NCBI GenBank assembly: GCA_030267965.1
Contig: BRYA01000178.1
Span: 1-61,803 of the forward strand
Direction of reading: 5' to 3'
DNA: 61,803 nt
Source of the DNA: Triparma columacea
Taxonomy: Eukaryota > Sar > Bolidophyceae > Parmales > Triparmaceae
This document shows positions 1 to 10,124 of the stretch, one piece after another. The translations under genes and the position numbers were made by a program. The notes under the pieces were generated by a model, which worked only from the letters and a program-made list of their open reading frames with translations, ran no database searches and had not been told where the DNA came from. Positions within the stretch are counted from its first letter, which is position 1; each line of letters opens with the position of its first letter.

Positions 1-105
1 ACAAACCACTAAAACAATTCCACAATACATCTACTACACCTCTACAATATTCCCAACAATAACAAATCAAATAAGTTTCTCCTACAAAAGTTGCTGCCCT
101 ATTAG

Positions 106-3100
106 CTACTCCCCATCCATATCTTCAAGCGGCACAACACTGCTTACTTTAGCCTGCTCACCTCCTACTCCTATAATATCTCCACCATCAGCACCTCCTA
201 CACTTGCTCTTCTAATACTTGCTCTCAAAGCACCTGCTAGACCACCCTCAGCTTCAGCATCAACACTTTCTCTCCTCACACTCTCTCTCCTTCTAGCATC
301 TCCATCTGATGGAATGAAATCTACAGGCACCATAGCCTTCCTCGCATCAGTGAACCACTGTGGCTTCTCCTCTTCCCATGTAGCCCAATTTGACTTAACC
401 CATTTCTTAATTTCTTCTTCAATTGAGACCCAATGATGCCTCGAGGAACCAAAGACTTCAAACTTCATTTTATCACTTTCTCCTTCAAGGAAATATGCCA
501 TTGAGAAGTCCTTTGATTTCTGTATGCTCCAGAAGGTGTGCCAGTATTTCTTTTCAATATTCAAAAAGAAGACAACAAAGCATAGGGTAGTTATTGGTAT
601 GAAATAGCCCATCATTGATGATGCAATATCAAGTGCCTTGCCATCAACAAAAGGTGAAGCTATATATATTGACACTGGTAGGCTTACCATTGACAACACA
701 AGACCAAACAACCAATAAGCTCCCCCAACTTCATTAGGATGTCTAAACTGCGCAATTGACGTGAAGTCTACAATGATCTTTATCATCACTCTGCTAAATA
801 TACTACTCACAATTTCTATGTTTCCCCCAAATGGTATCCAGTACCAAAAGTCTCCCCTCAAAATCTTCACAAGAATGTAAAGACCGAGGTCAGCTCCAAT
901 GTAGAAAAAGGGCCAACTACCTCCCATTAACCCAAGAAGAACTATCGTTGTACACCTTATTAGAAGCATCCCTGCAGTGTACAGCAGCATGGAAACAAAT
1001 ACTATTGTTCTCTTGCTTGCATTTGCTGGTATATACCCATAGAAGTCTGGTGCCACTTCTCTCTTAGCAGGGTCTGTGTCATAGTCATAACTAATTGTTG
1101 CAGAGGCAAACCCTGTGGTAATTGCTGACACTGCAACTGAAAGCCATGCTGTAGTTTTAACATCTTTGTCACTGGTTGCTATAGCCATAAGTTGGATTAT
1201 CACTCCAGGTATGGCCTCAGCAAACATCTCAACCACTTTCATAACTGTCATCTCCACCATTGGGTCAGATGCAGTACCAACCTCTTGGTTTGCTCCAGTT
1301 GTCACCCTGTAAGCATCAACAGCAGGCCTGTACCCAAGCAAGATTGGAATCCACTCCAACAATACCCTCTTCATCCCCAACTTCTTATTCTGCCAGAAAA
1401 CACACAGCATCTGAATCCCAATTGACGCTACTAAACTTGCTAAAGAGGCCTTAAAGTACCCATACTTTTTATCTTTCCTAAACATGTAGGTCACATACAC
1501 ATCAGTCAGCAAATCTGTCATGCTTGTGACAGCACCAAAGGTAACCCTCGCTTTTAAGCCAATCTTTGAGTTCTTAAATAGATCCACAGCAATTGTCTCA
1601 ATCATTGGCCTAAACCATTTGTATTCTCTCATTACTCCTTGTACTTCAGTGTATTGATGGGCCCAGTCCTCTACAGCATGCTTTGCTGTTAGTGTTGTCA
1701 TTGTGATAACTTTCAGTGCACTTCCAATCTCCAAGCCTCTTGCTTCCTCCAAGCTCCCAACTTCTCCTTCATTTGTTGCTCGTCTCCTCAGCTTGTTCCT
1801 AATTATGGCGCACAACATTGTTCCTACGAGCTCATGCTGCTTCACTAGCTCTCCAAGTGCTAAGTTCTTTTCTATGAACTCCCTGACAATGCTGCCATCC
1901 TTGTTCTCAACTATTTTCACGCCCTTAACCATCTCCATCAGCTGCTCCCCGAATCTCCTTCCATCCTCCTCTACTGCCTCAGCACTTCCCAAAAGGTTGT
2001 CAAAGTAGTAGGCAGCATCGATGCAAGGAACAAGTAGTTTCTTAGAGCTCGCTTTAGCAGCTCTTCTGCTCACAGCTTTACCAAGCTCAATCTTAGTAAT
2101 AAGATCTACACTGGACTTCTTCTCACCCACGTTGGAAATTCTAATTGCAGTAGTTTCAGATGCCTCTTCTATCTCACTGACAGGCCTAGAAATTATCACA
2201 ATTGTCTTCTCGTCTGCTCTGTACAAGTTCATCCTAGAGAAGAATTCCCTGTCTGCTGCCATGTCACCAAGTTTGCTGACTTGACTGTCGAGTTTGCTTG
2301 TATTTGACCTGCCAATCCCACTTGTGCTTTGCCTGCCGATCTTGCTTTTGACTTGATCAATGAGTTTACTGTTCAGCAGTATCTTCCTCACCTCCATCTC
2401 GAAGCTGTTCCATCCTTTCTCCACAAACCTCTCAATGTTTTTGTCGAACCTGTCGACATCCCAGAAGAATGCTGCAACCTCCTCGAATCCTGCTCTAACA
2501 TTAATAGAAGCCCTTCCCCATCCCTTTCCACCGTCTTCGGCCCTTACCCCCGGTTGGAAGACGTCAAACAGTACCATCGTTTTGGTCAGGCTATCCATCT
2601 TGAGTTTCCTCGCCTTATCAACGATATGTAACCTCCTCTCGAAGTCTTGCCTGATCATGTCATCAATAACGATGATGCCCCCTCCTTCCCCTCCATCTCC
2701 CTCTTCGCCTAAAGTGAGGGCCTCATCGTCTCCTACTTTCCCACTCTCAGTCGCAATAATTGCTCCGGTCTCGCTTGCTCTTTCAGTAACGACACCACTT
2801 GCCCTCTCACCCTCAGTTGCTTCCCCTCCCTTTGCTACCTTGATGGTCTCAACGCAGTCGACGGCATGTTCGTGAGCTGCAGCGCGATCTGCAGCGGCCC
2901 TAAGGGTGACGGCAAGGTCATTTACAACTGTGACAATGTCAGCTGCATTTTCGACAAGGTTAGACGTGTCATTGACAGCAGCAGCAAGCTCGTTAGCGGA
3001 CATAGCGGTAGCAGCAAAGTCGGAAGCATGTTTAGCATTCGCAGCCTTGAGTTTCGCAATCTCCTCGTCTCTCTGCTTCAAGATTGAGTTGAGTTTTACC

Positions 3101-3117
3101 ACCTCGCGGTCCGACAT
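106..3117 (-). CDS. START-like lipid-binding, multi-pass membrane protein
   Basis: A single uninterrupted 1003-residue reading frame, opening MSDREVVKLNSILKQRDEE. Residues 1-35 look like a short coiled coil and 36-150 are Ala/Glu-rich. About 185-400 resembles a START/Bet v1-like lipid-binding fold: it has the 'FEEVAAFFWDVDR' helix typical of such domains and the strands 'KTIVIISRPV' and 'SSVDLITKIELG', ending in a long helix. From about 510 to 855 there are roughly eight hydrophobic segments, for example 'GMLLIRCTTIVLLGLMGG' near 715. The C-terminus (940-1003) is Arg/Ser- and Asp/Glu-rich and probably cytosolic. A lipid-sensing or lipid-transfer membrane protein is an inference from this architecture; I do not recognise a named family. 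No intron is needed, unlike most neighbours. Confidence 0.6.
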   Translation of the reverse strand: MSDREVVKLNSILKQRDEEIAKLKAANAKHASDFAATAMSANELAAAVNDTSNLVENAADIVTVVNDLAVTLRAAADRAAAHEHAVDCVETIKVAKGGEATEGERASGVVTERASETGAIIATESGKVGDDEALTLGEEGDGGEGGGIIVIDDMIRQDFERRLHIVDKARKLKMDSLTKTMVLFDVFQPGVRAEDGGKGWGRASINVRAGFEEVAAFFWDVDRFDKNIERFVEKGWNSFEMEVRKILLNSKLIDQVKSKIGRQSTSGIGRSNTSKLDSQVSKLGDMAADREFFSRMNLYRADEKTIVIISRPVSEIEEASETTAIRISNVGEKKSSVDLITKIELGKAVSRRAAKASSKKLLVPCIDAAYYFDNLLGSAEAVEEDGRRFGEQLMEMVKGVKIVENKDGSIVREFIEKNLALGELVKQHELVGTMLCAIIRNKLRRRATNEGEVGSLEEARGLEIGSALKVITMTTLTAKHAVEDWAHQYTEVQGVMREYKWFRPMIETIAVDLFKNSKIGLKARVTFGAVTSMTDLLTDVYVTYMFRKDKKYGYFKASLASLVASIGIQMLCVFWQNKKLGMKRVLLEWIPILLGYRPAVDAYRVTTGANQEVGTASDPMVEMTVMKVVEMFAEAIPGVIIQLMAIATSDKDVKTTAWLSVAVSAITTGFASATISYDYDTDPAKREVAPDFYGYIPANASKRTIVFVSMLLYTAGMLLIRCTTIVLLGLMGGSWPFFYIGADLGLYILVKILRGDFWYWIPFGGNIEIVSSIFSRVMIKIIVDFTSIAQFRHPNEVGGAYWLFGLVLSMVSLPVSIYIASPFVDGKALDIASSMMGYFIPITTLCFVVFFLNIEKKYWHTFWSIQKSKDFSMAYFLEGESDKMKFEVFGSSRHHWVSIEEEIKKWVKSNWATWEEEKPQWFTDARKAMVPVDFIPSDGDARRRESVRRESVDAEAEGGLAGALRASIRRASVGGADGGDIIGVGGEQAKVSSVVPLEDMDGE

Positions 3118-3729
3118 TAGCCTGTGAGAGCGCAGCGGGAAACGAAAGTGCGGAGAAAAGAGCTGGGTGAGACGCCTCGAAAATAGTTAGCGGGGTAACG
3201 TTGCTGTAAAAGTCCAAAATAATGTTATTCCCCAGGCACCCGAGAGAAATCTCATTTTTGCCATTTTTTCTCATTTTTTCTCATTTTTCTCATCTTCTTT
3301 CGAAATCACTGCTGCGCTGCGGTCCGAGGTCTCCTTCCTCCCTCCTTCCTCCCTCCCCTCTCCCATCCGCTCCCAACCTCCCCTCCCCCGGGCCTCCAAT
3401 CCCGCCGCAATCCCTCACCTTTACTCGTTCCTATCCTTCCCACTCCTTGACAAGAGTAATTCCCTGCCCTCCTGCCGGTGCCTCGAGAATGGAGAAGCTT
3501 AGTCTGGAAGCCCCAAGTACCTCCTCAGGAGATTAAAACGTTATAAGGCTGATTGAATGTATATATGGAAGAGTCCGATGTGTATAAACAAAGCAGTACG
3601 ATGTTCAGTTAGGGTTAGTAGTATATCGAAGAATTTGCCAGGAAGGAGGTGGGGTTGTTATAATTATAGAACGAGACTTGTACGTTCTCTTTTCAAAAAA
3701 TGTCTTCTTACATATCGGCGTACGTCCTC
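3118..3729. other. Intergenic, START-protein promoter and coiled-coil gene 3' flank
   Basis: This 612-base stretch lies between the start of the START-like gene and the stop of the coiled-coil gene, both on the minus strand. It contains a pyrimidine-rich tract at about 3330-3420. A plus-strand frame at 3222-3536 is Pro/Ser-rich low complexity with no partner exons, and I do not regard it as a gene. Confidence 0.6.
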
Positions 3730-6700
3730 TTATATCTCGTCGTGCTCGTCAAGCTTGTGTGTCTCCGGGTTCGTCGCCTCCCACTGGCTCAACAGTGCAT
3801 CCTCGTCGTTCTTCTCTGTCGCCTTTCTCCTCCCCATCTCCTTCCCCTTCCTAACTTTATCGTTCTCGAAGAGCGTCACGTGCAAGGGTTTCTCCCTCCC
3901 GTACTTGATTGCGTCGGTGGCCCGCCCTTTTGTTTGGTTGTATTTGTACTTGCTCTCGCCGAGCCCTGAGCTCTTTGCGTGCGCGCTCCTAGGCCTAGTT
4001 CCTGCCATTCGCGAATAAGGGCTCTTGGGCTTTGCATAGTCCTTGTACATGTTAAGATTTCCCTTGAGTCCGCCTGGCGACCTCCCACTCGCCTTCGCTG
4101 GTGACCAGTTTCCTGGCAAGATCTGGTACGATGTGTAGTTTGCCTGCATGGGCATGTTTGGTGACATGCCTCCCTTCACCCGCCCCCCTCCCGTATCGAA
4201 GTCCCCCATTGTCGCCCAGTCGCCCCCCCCTCCGAGCGGCCTGTCACAGCTGAGGCACCTCTTCCCCACTGCGGGGTCGCTTTCTTCCTTCTTCATGTTC
4301 CTCAGGAATTTCTTCATGTCTCTCTTGTCCATCTTCGCCTCGACCTTCTTCTTCACCGCCTTGAGGGTGTCTGTGATTTCCTTCCCCGGGAGCTTGTCCT
4401 TGAGAGACGTGAGGTCGTCCCTGACTCCAACGATGGCTCCATTGATCTCCAATACTCTCTCCTTCTCGGCCTTCATTTCCAACAACGACTTGACATCCGC
4501 AACCTTGTCCTCGAGTCCCTGATAGGTCCCCCCGAGCCCAGTCCCCATGCTCTCCTGCTCCGACTGCAATTCTTCACATTTCTTCATAAGGGTCCCGACC
4601 TTCTTCTCCATGAGCCTGTTCAGCTGCCTATTAGCTTCCTCCAGCCTGTCAATTTCGGACTGCATGAAGGAGCTGAGGTCTGCGAACTTTTTGGCGTCCC
4701 CGCTGCCTCCCACTGAGGCCGCGTGAACCGACACGAGGCGGTGCAGCTCTAGACGGAGCATTTCCTTCAAACTGATGTGCTCCGGCTGGGTCTGTGTCAC
4801 GAGCAGGCGCGCAAGGATCGAGGAGTGTGGTGTTAGCTTCATGTCATCGCGTATTATATTAAACTGTCCCTCCCACTTTAAATCATCTTCCCCGTCCTCA
4901 CCTCCTCTTCCTCCCTCATAAGTTCCTTCTCCAGAAGTCTTTCCCCCTCGTCCCCGCTCTCTACGCTAATGTCGTCGCCGTCCAAATCCTCCCCTTCCTC
5001 CCCTGACTTTCCAATTTGCATCATAACAAAATCATTGGGTAGGACAATACTCCCCATGTGCCCCCTGCTTTCCTTGGCATTGTGGACGGAACCGACGTGC
5101 CGAAGGAAGGACAGCTCTTCGTCGTAGTCAGAGAGGAGGCCCATGATAGCCTTGGCGACTTCCAAGGGCTGAAAGTCGTCAGAGAGGGGCCTGGAGAGTT
5201 TCTCCGCGAGACTCTTGAGCCTGCGTTGTTGTTGTTGTTGGTGTCGAGGTGAAAAGGTGAGTATTTCATTTCTATATAATCCCTAACCCTTCATTCTCCC
5301 GCCTTCGCTTACCTCTGCTTCAACTTGATGTCTGTGATTTCTTCCATCTCTGACGCAATTTTGAGTGACTTGACCACCACGTTCCTGTGGCTTGCCTCCG
5401 TGTTCCCCACTGGAGCCTGTCGTTCGACCTGCTCCATCGCGTTTAGGTTCGCCGTCGCGATCTGCAAGGAAGTTCCGAGGACTGCCTCGCTGAGGTCGTC
5501 CCAGAGGTTGGCCATCCTCTCGTTCTTCCTCTTCAATATTCTCGCCTCCTTCTTCCTGAGGAGCTGGGCCGTGGCCTCCCTGCGCATCCTGACTTTTTGC
5601 TTCTTGAGAAGCTGTGGTGCGAGCCAAGTTGCGAATGCGTAACGTGTCGTTGAGTAAATTGAGAGGATGAGCCCAGCGATCGACCTTGTCTTCCCTCTTC
5701 ATCCTTTCTCCACTCTCTCACCTTCTCGACCTGTCTCAGTCTGTTGTCAATCTTTCCATTTTCCTCCTCAACTTTTTCGACCCTGCTGACGACCGTCTGG
5801 CTCTTGGTGACCTTTGCCTTCCCAAAGTTTCCCATCGCTCTCTTGATGATAGCCGCCGGGCTCATGACACTCCTGAAGGCCTTCTTCCACCTCATTTTTG
5901 CCCTCTCCCTCTTCTCGGGGTCCATCTTTTGACGAGCCTCGGCGGCCTTAAGGGCGCGGAGCGCTAGGTCGTTCTCAAGACCAGCACTCTTGTCCTCTGA
6001 AGCCTTCTTTTTGAGCGCCTCCAAAACTGCCTGTGAGCGGGGGGGGGGAGGGGGGGGGAGGGGAGGCTCAGTTATAATGTAATGTCGCCACCTGCCGAAA
6101 ACTTTGGATAAAACCGTGCACAAACCCCCTCGCCTTTTTCTCACCTCCTCCTGCTTAGCCTTCATTTCAATGTTGAGGCTCTCCACTGCCTTCCTCGCCT
6201 CCCCTGCCTCCTCCTCTGCCTTCTTTAGCATTTCCCTTGCACCCCTCTCGCTCTTCTCCTTGTACTCCCTGTCCTTCCTCTCTCTCTCCTCGAAGTCCTT
6301 CTGCATCTTCATAATCATGGCCTCCATCTCTCTCTGTTTCTGGTTGGCAGCCTCGGTATTCCTCCTGATCAATTCATTGGCTTCCTTCGCGTGCTGCTCC
6401 TGCATCTCCTTTATCTTCTGCTGCTCGGCCTCCTGCTCCTTCCTGCGGGCCTCCTGCTCCTTCCTGACCTGGGCGGAGTGTAGAGCCGAGTCCTTCAAAC
6501 GTTTCATGGTCTCGGAAGCCTTACGAGCGTGCTCCTCCTTCTGCCGCTCGAGCTCCTGCATGTCCTCCGTCACCTCAACTTTGAGCATGTCGTGGATCGT
6601 ACCCTGACTGTTGAGACTTTGGTCTAGGGGAGCGTGGGTGGGACTTCCGGACCTGCTGGGGTTATGGTCGTCGCCGGCACCAGAAACGTTAAAGGTCAGG

Positions 6701-7263
6701 GTCTTTATGGTCTTGTCTTGCTCGAGAATATGGGCCTCCATTTTTGTTGCCCGCCTCTGAAGTTCCATGATAATCTGAATCATTTCTTGCTTGGTTTGTG
6801 GGGTTCGCTCACCAGTTTGTGTCCCAAAGTCAGCCGAATCAGGTTCCTGGTGATGTCGGGAGGGAGGAGGGGAGCAGTGGTTGTTAAGTTACGTTCTATT
6901 AGGGTTGCCTCTACCCGTAGTTCATTGTCCAGTTGTTACGTTCTATTAGGGTTGCCTCTACCCGTAGTTCATAGTCCAGTTGTTAAATGTCTATCCCCCC
7001 GCCCACCCTCCCCCCTCCCTCACCTCTTTCGCCTCCAACAGCATGGCCTCTAGCGTGCATATCCTCTCAACGAGGACGTCCATGAGTCCTCCCATCCCCT
7101 TGTTAAGAGTTTCCCTGAGGGCCTCCCTGTTGGACTTGTCCTTCTCAGCGGTCAGGGCGTGGGCAGTTGGGACATGAATTGAAGTTATTGGGGAAGAGGG
7201 GGCAGGAGAAGCGGATGAGGGGGGAGATGAGGATGGTTGAGGTGGTGACGCATCGGTGCTCAT
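3730..7263 (-). CDS. Coiled-coil protein with DUF4795-like C-terminus (QRICH2-like, probably axonemal)
   Basis: Six exons read on the minus strand: 7263-7024, 6846-6145, 6030-5722, 5611-5313, 5220-4902 and 4791-3730. They join in frame to about 976 residues; donors are GTGAGG, GTGAGA, GTGAGA, GTAAGC and GTGAGG. The N-terminus is Ser/Pro-rich; exon 2 is an almost continuous charged coiled coil (Glu/Lys/Arg/Gln). The last exon holds short coiled coils followed by 'KRCLSCDRPLGG'. That Cys-x2-Cys signature after helical repeats is characteristic of DUF4795 proteins such as QRICH2 and C16orf96, which are known from sperm flagella. The tail is basic and disordered, with Ser-Pro sites. A role in the flagellar axoneme is inferred from this similarity and from nearby ciliary genes. 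The start is the first ATG, 57 bases from the divergent PRA1 start. Confidence 0.6.
6891..6984. repeat. 47-bp tandem repeat, two copies, within an intron
   Basis: A 47-base unit beginning 'acgttctattagggttgcct' occurs at 6891-6937 and 6938-6984 with one visible difference. It lies inside the first intron of the coiled-coil gene and lengthens that intron to 177 bases, whereas its other introns are 92-114. Confidence 0.9.
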
Positions 7264-7320
7264 CTCGCGCGAAAAGCCTTGAGGCTAGAGTACAATTCGG
7301 AAATAATAAATTAGCAGGTG
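7264..7320. promoter_or_regulatory. 57-bp bidirectional promoter region
   Basis: Only 57 bases separate the start codons of two divergent spliced genes, the coiled-coil protein and the PRA1 protein. Both transcripts must start here, or one must start inside the other's 5' region. The segment includes 'ggaaataataaattagc', the only AT-rich stretch. No defined motif is claimed. Confidence 0.55.
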
Positions 7321-8579
7321 ATGAACAAGAAAGGCCGAGGCAAAAGAAGAGAGAAAATGAGCTCTCAAATCCTCCTGCAGCAGCTTCAGCTGACTGCCGC
7401 CTCGACAGTAGCAGCTGCTTCTTCTAAAGGGTACGTGTGGCGTTTATTTGCGTAGATTGTGCGTGTACAGACAATTGCAAGTCATTCAAATTCTCGATGT
7501 TTGCATAGTTTGGAGGAATATGGCATCATCTTGTATAAGATGGACTAACCCTATCGATCATTACCCCAACAGACGTAGTGTATTACACATGTGTCGCAAC
7601 TGGAACGATTTCATCGATCACAAGCAAATGAAGGTGAGTAGCCTGTCCTGCCTATCCCCTGCTCCAGTTCATACGCCAGTCCCCACGCCAGTCCCCACGC
7701 CAGTCCATATGCCCCTCCATATGCCCCTACATATGCCCCTCCATATGCCCGTCCATCCCGTCTCTACGCCTGTTTCTACACATGTCCTTCCGCCGTATTG
7801 CTAACCCTTCATATCCCCACCCTCTCAAAATATTTTACAGTTTGCCCTCCCCACGTCCCCTGCCACCGGTTCGGTCGACCTAAACATGCTTTACAACCGG
7901 TGGATAGTAAACATGAAGGCCTTCAAGTACAACTACCTTGTAGCCTCCCTCCTCCCCCTAACTCTCGCCATGCTTTGGTGGTGGAGTATAATCCTGGCGT
8001 CCGTGGTGTCACTTGCTATCTTCTTCGCGGTCCACGTGGCAGACACTCTGACGGGGAGGCAGTTTCAGAAAATCGGAAGTCACGTCGTTACCAGGTTCGA
8101 CAAGGTGAGAATCTGCAACGAGAGGAAAGACACCTTCACGCCCCTCCCTCTCTTCGGGGTGTATTAAAATGTTCTAATCATAATAACCCTCCCCCACCAT
8201 CCCCCCCACACACACACCTCGCTTACTTTAGAACGTAGCAGCATCTCTCCTATCATTAATAACATTTTACCTCCTCTCCGCCTTAACCAAGGTCCTAATC
8301 TCCCTCCTCCTCTCCCTCCTCCTATCCTCCCTCCACGCCCTCCTCCGGTACCGTCCACCCGCACTCTCTCAGAAGGCCAGGAATATCGAGGAAGAATCGG
8401 AGGCCAGGAAAACAGCGAATGCAGTTGAGGAAGGGGTAAGGATTATGGAAGAGGACGTCAACGTTGGGGAGGGGGGAGTTAGAAGCAGAGTTGGGGGGGG
8501 GGGAGGGATGGGGGGAAGGGGAGGGGGGGGACCTGTACCTGGACACTTTGTCGGGGGGAACAGAAATAAGGCTGAGTGA
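7321..8579 (+). CDS. PRA1 (prenylated Rab acceptor) family protein
   Basis: Four exons, 7321-7430, 7573-7633, 7841-8104 and 8232-8579, give about 260 residues. The family signature is clear: 'NWNDFIDHKQMKFALP' followed by 'NRWIVNMKAFKYNYLVA', matching the PRA1 pattern W-x-x-F ... N-x3-F-x2-NY. Four hydrophobic segments come in two hairpins and end in 'LHALLRYRPP'. PRA1/Yip3 proteins sit in ER, Golgi and endosomal membranes and bind prenylated Rab GTPases. Residues after about 200 form a charged helix and a Gly-rich tail encoded by long G runs, so the last 40 residues are the least certain. The boundary of intron 1 is ambiguous: a 40-base intron ending at 7470 also keeps frame, but the 142-base version fits local intron sizes better. 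Confidence 0.8.
7665..7760. repeat. Short degenerate tandem repeats within a PRA1 intron
   Basis: Inside PRA1 intron 2, units of the type 'cacgccagtcc' repeat and then grade into about four copies of 'catatgcccct'. This is a simple intronic minisatellite with no visible coding role. Confidence 0.75.
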
Positions 8580-8821
8580 GGGGTGGGGAAGGGTGACATA
8601 GACATAGAGGGAGGGGGGATTGGGGTTGGAGACAAGAAAAACTTTCGTTGGAATATCAAAAGTATCACCCCCCTCTCTTATATCGTCGCCCTTTCGCTCC
8701 CTCTTGTCCGAATAAGTTTTTCCAATCTCTGAATATAATGTTGGATTTGGTTCGAATTTTGGGGATTGAAAGGGACCCTTGCAATCTATTTACTGGACAA
8801 ATACGATAAATACAAGAGTTC

Positions 8822-9538
8822 ATGTCGTATGTGCCGTTGCTTTCTGGTGACTTAATGTCGCATATCGACAAGTTTGCGCCTAATACCTCCTCAATAGATG
8901 AATTCAAGGCTGAAGAATTTCCATCTGCCGACCCTGGTATCCTTGCTGAGTTTCAAGGAGTGAACGAGAGTACATCGACAGCGGATGGTGTCGAAGGACT
9001 GGGTAGCAATCTGCTATTTTGCCAACCATGTGATGAGGATGAGGATGTGGAGGTTGTAGCTGAAGGGAAGACCAACAGCAGGAGCAAGAAGCGAAAGAGA
9101 GGAATGACGATGGAATACTCCGATGAATACGTAGACGATAATGACGAGAACGTTGACTCTTGGAATGGTGATGGTAATGGTGTGACCTGGCACCTCTGTG
9201 GGGACTGTGACTACAAAGTGAAGCTCAAAGCCAATCTCAAGCAGCATCGCGCATTCATCCACAATGAAAACGTGACCTGGCACAAATGTGAGGACTGCGA
9301 CTACAAAGCGAAGCTAAAAAGCAACCTCAACAAGCATCGCGCAAATATCCACAACAAAAACGTGACCTGGTACTACTGTAAGGACTGTGACTACAAAACG
9401 AAGGAAAAAAGCAAACTCAAGCAGCATCGCGCAAATATCCACAATGAAAACGTGACCTGGCACTACTGTAAGGACTGCGACTACAAAGCGAAGCAAAAAG
9501 GTAATCTCAAGAGGCACCACGCAAAGTACCACAAATGA
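8822..9538 (+). CDS. C2H2 zinc-finger protein with four tandem fingers
   Basis: A single-exon frame of 238 residues. The N-terminal 100 residues are acidic and disordered and contain a basic cluster 'RSKKRKR' that could be a nuclear localisation signal. Four fingers follow from about residue 125, each with C-x2-C-x12-H-x4-H spacing (for example 'CGDCDYKVKLKANLKQHR'). All are linked by 'N(E/K)NVTWH' and repeat every 29-30 residues. The linker differs from the classic TGEKP, so this is not a Kruppel-type array. High nucleotide similarity between units points to recent tandem duplication. Nucleic-acid binding is probable; the target is unknown. Confidence 0.75.
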   Translation: MSYVPLLSGDLMSHIDKFAPNTSSIDEFKAEEFPSADPGILAEFQGVNESTSTADGVEGLGSNLLFCQPCDEDEDVEVVAEGKTNSRSKKRKRGMTMEYSDEYVDDNDENVDSWNGDGNGVTWHLCGDCDYKVKLKANLKQHRAFIHNENVTWHKCEDCDYKAKLKSNLNKHRANIHNKNVTWYYCKDCDYKTKEKSKLKQHRANIHNENVTWHYCKDCDYKAKQKGNLKRHHAKYHK

Positions 9539-9640
9539 AAAAAACCATGACCTTGGCACCACAGTGAGGAAACTGAGACTAACAAAACGAAAGAAGAAAA
9601 AAGCCGAACCTCAAAAACGACATGGCGACTCAATGGACAT
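9539..9640 (+). pseudogene. Decayed fifth zinc-finger unit after the stop codon
   Basis: Just after the stop, 'accttggcaccacagtgagg' and the following 'actaacaaaacgaaagaag' match the repeat unit of the preceding fingers (compare 'acctggcactactgtaagga'). The spacing is altered and the reading frame is closed. It looks like a further finger that was cut off when the upstream stop arose, then eroded. Confidence 0.6.
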
Positions 9641-10124
9641 GGCAACTCAATGCACTAAAATATACATTAGAAATACGCAGATAAATCTTACGAAAATAGT
9701 GTTTCGTTTTTCCATTTTTTGTCGTTAAAACTCCCCCCTCTCTTTCACCTTCTCCCCTTTCCCTTCACATGTCAATTTTCATTTCGCTGTCGCCACGCTC
9801 AACTTTAAAACTCAACCTGTCATGTCACCCCCCTTCCCCCCCAAACCACTCCACCTTGGCTAACAACCCTCTCTTATTAGCTGAGCGTACAACAACCACC
9901 CTCCCTCTTAGGTGGTGCGTTCATATTCTTCTCGTCCATGTCTTTTAGGGGACAAGAGAAGGGTACGGTGTTAGTTTATGTTGTTAAACAAGTGTAGGTA
10001 CGAGGACGAAGCATAATTATAGGACGTTAAACAACAAACGTGAACACCGACGAATCTACTTCTGTCTATTTCTCGCTCTCTTTCTCTCTCTCTCTCTCGT
10101 TATTCCCCTCCCCCTAAACAGATT
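9641..10124. other. Intergenic region, no gene seen
   Basis: This is the 3' flank of the zinc-finger gene and of the VWA gene, which converge. It contains C-rich tracts and a (tc)n run at about 10075-10105. I see no coding or RNA gene. Confidence 0.6.

Noticed and set aside
3222..3536. Plus-strand 104-residue frame
   Set aside because: Pyrimidine-rich low complexity, no splice partners and no domain.
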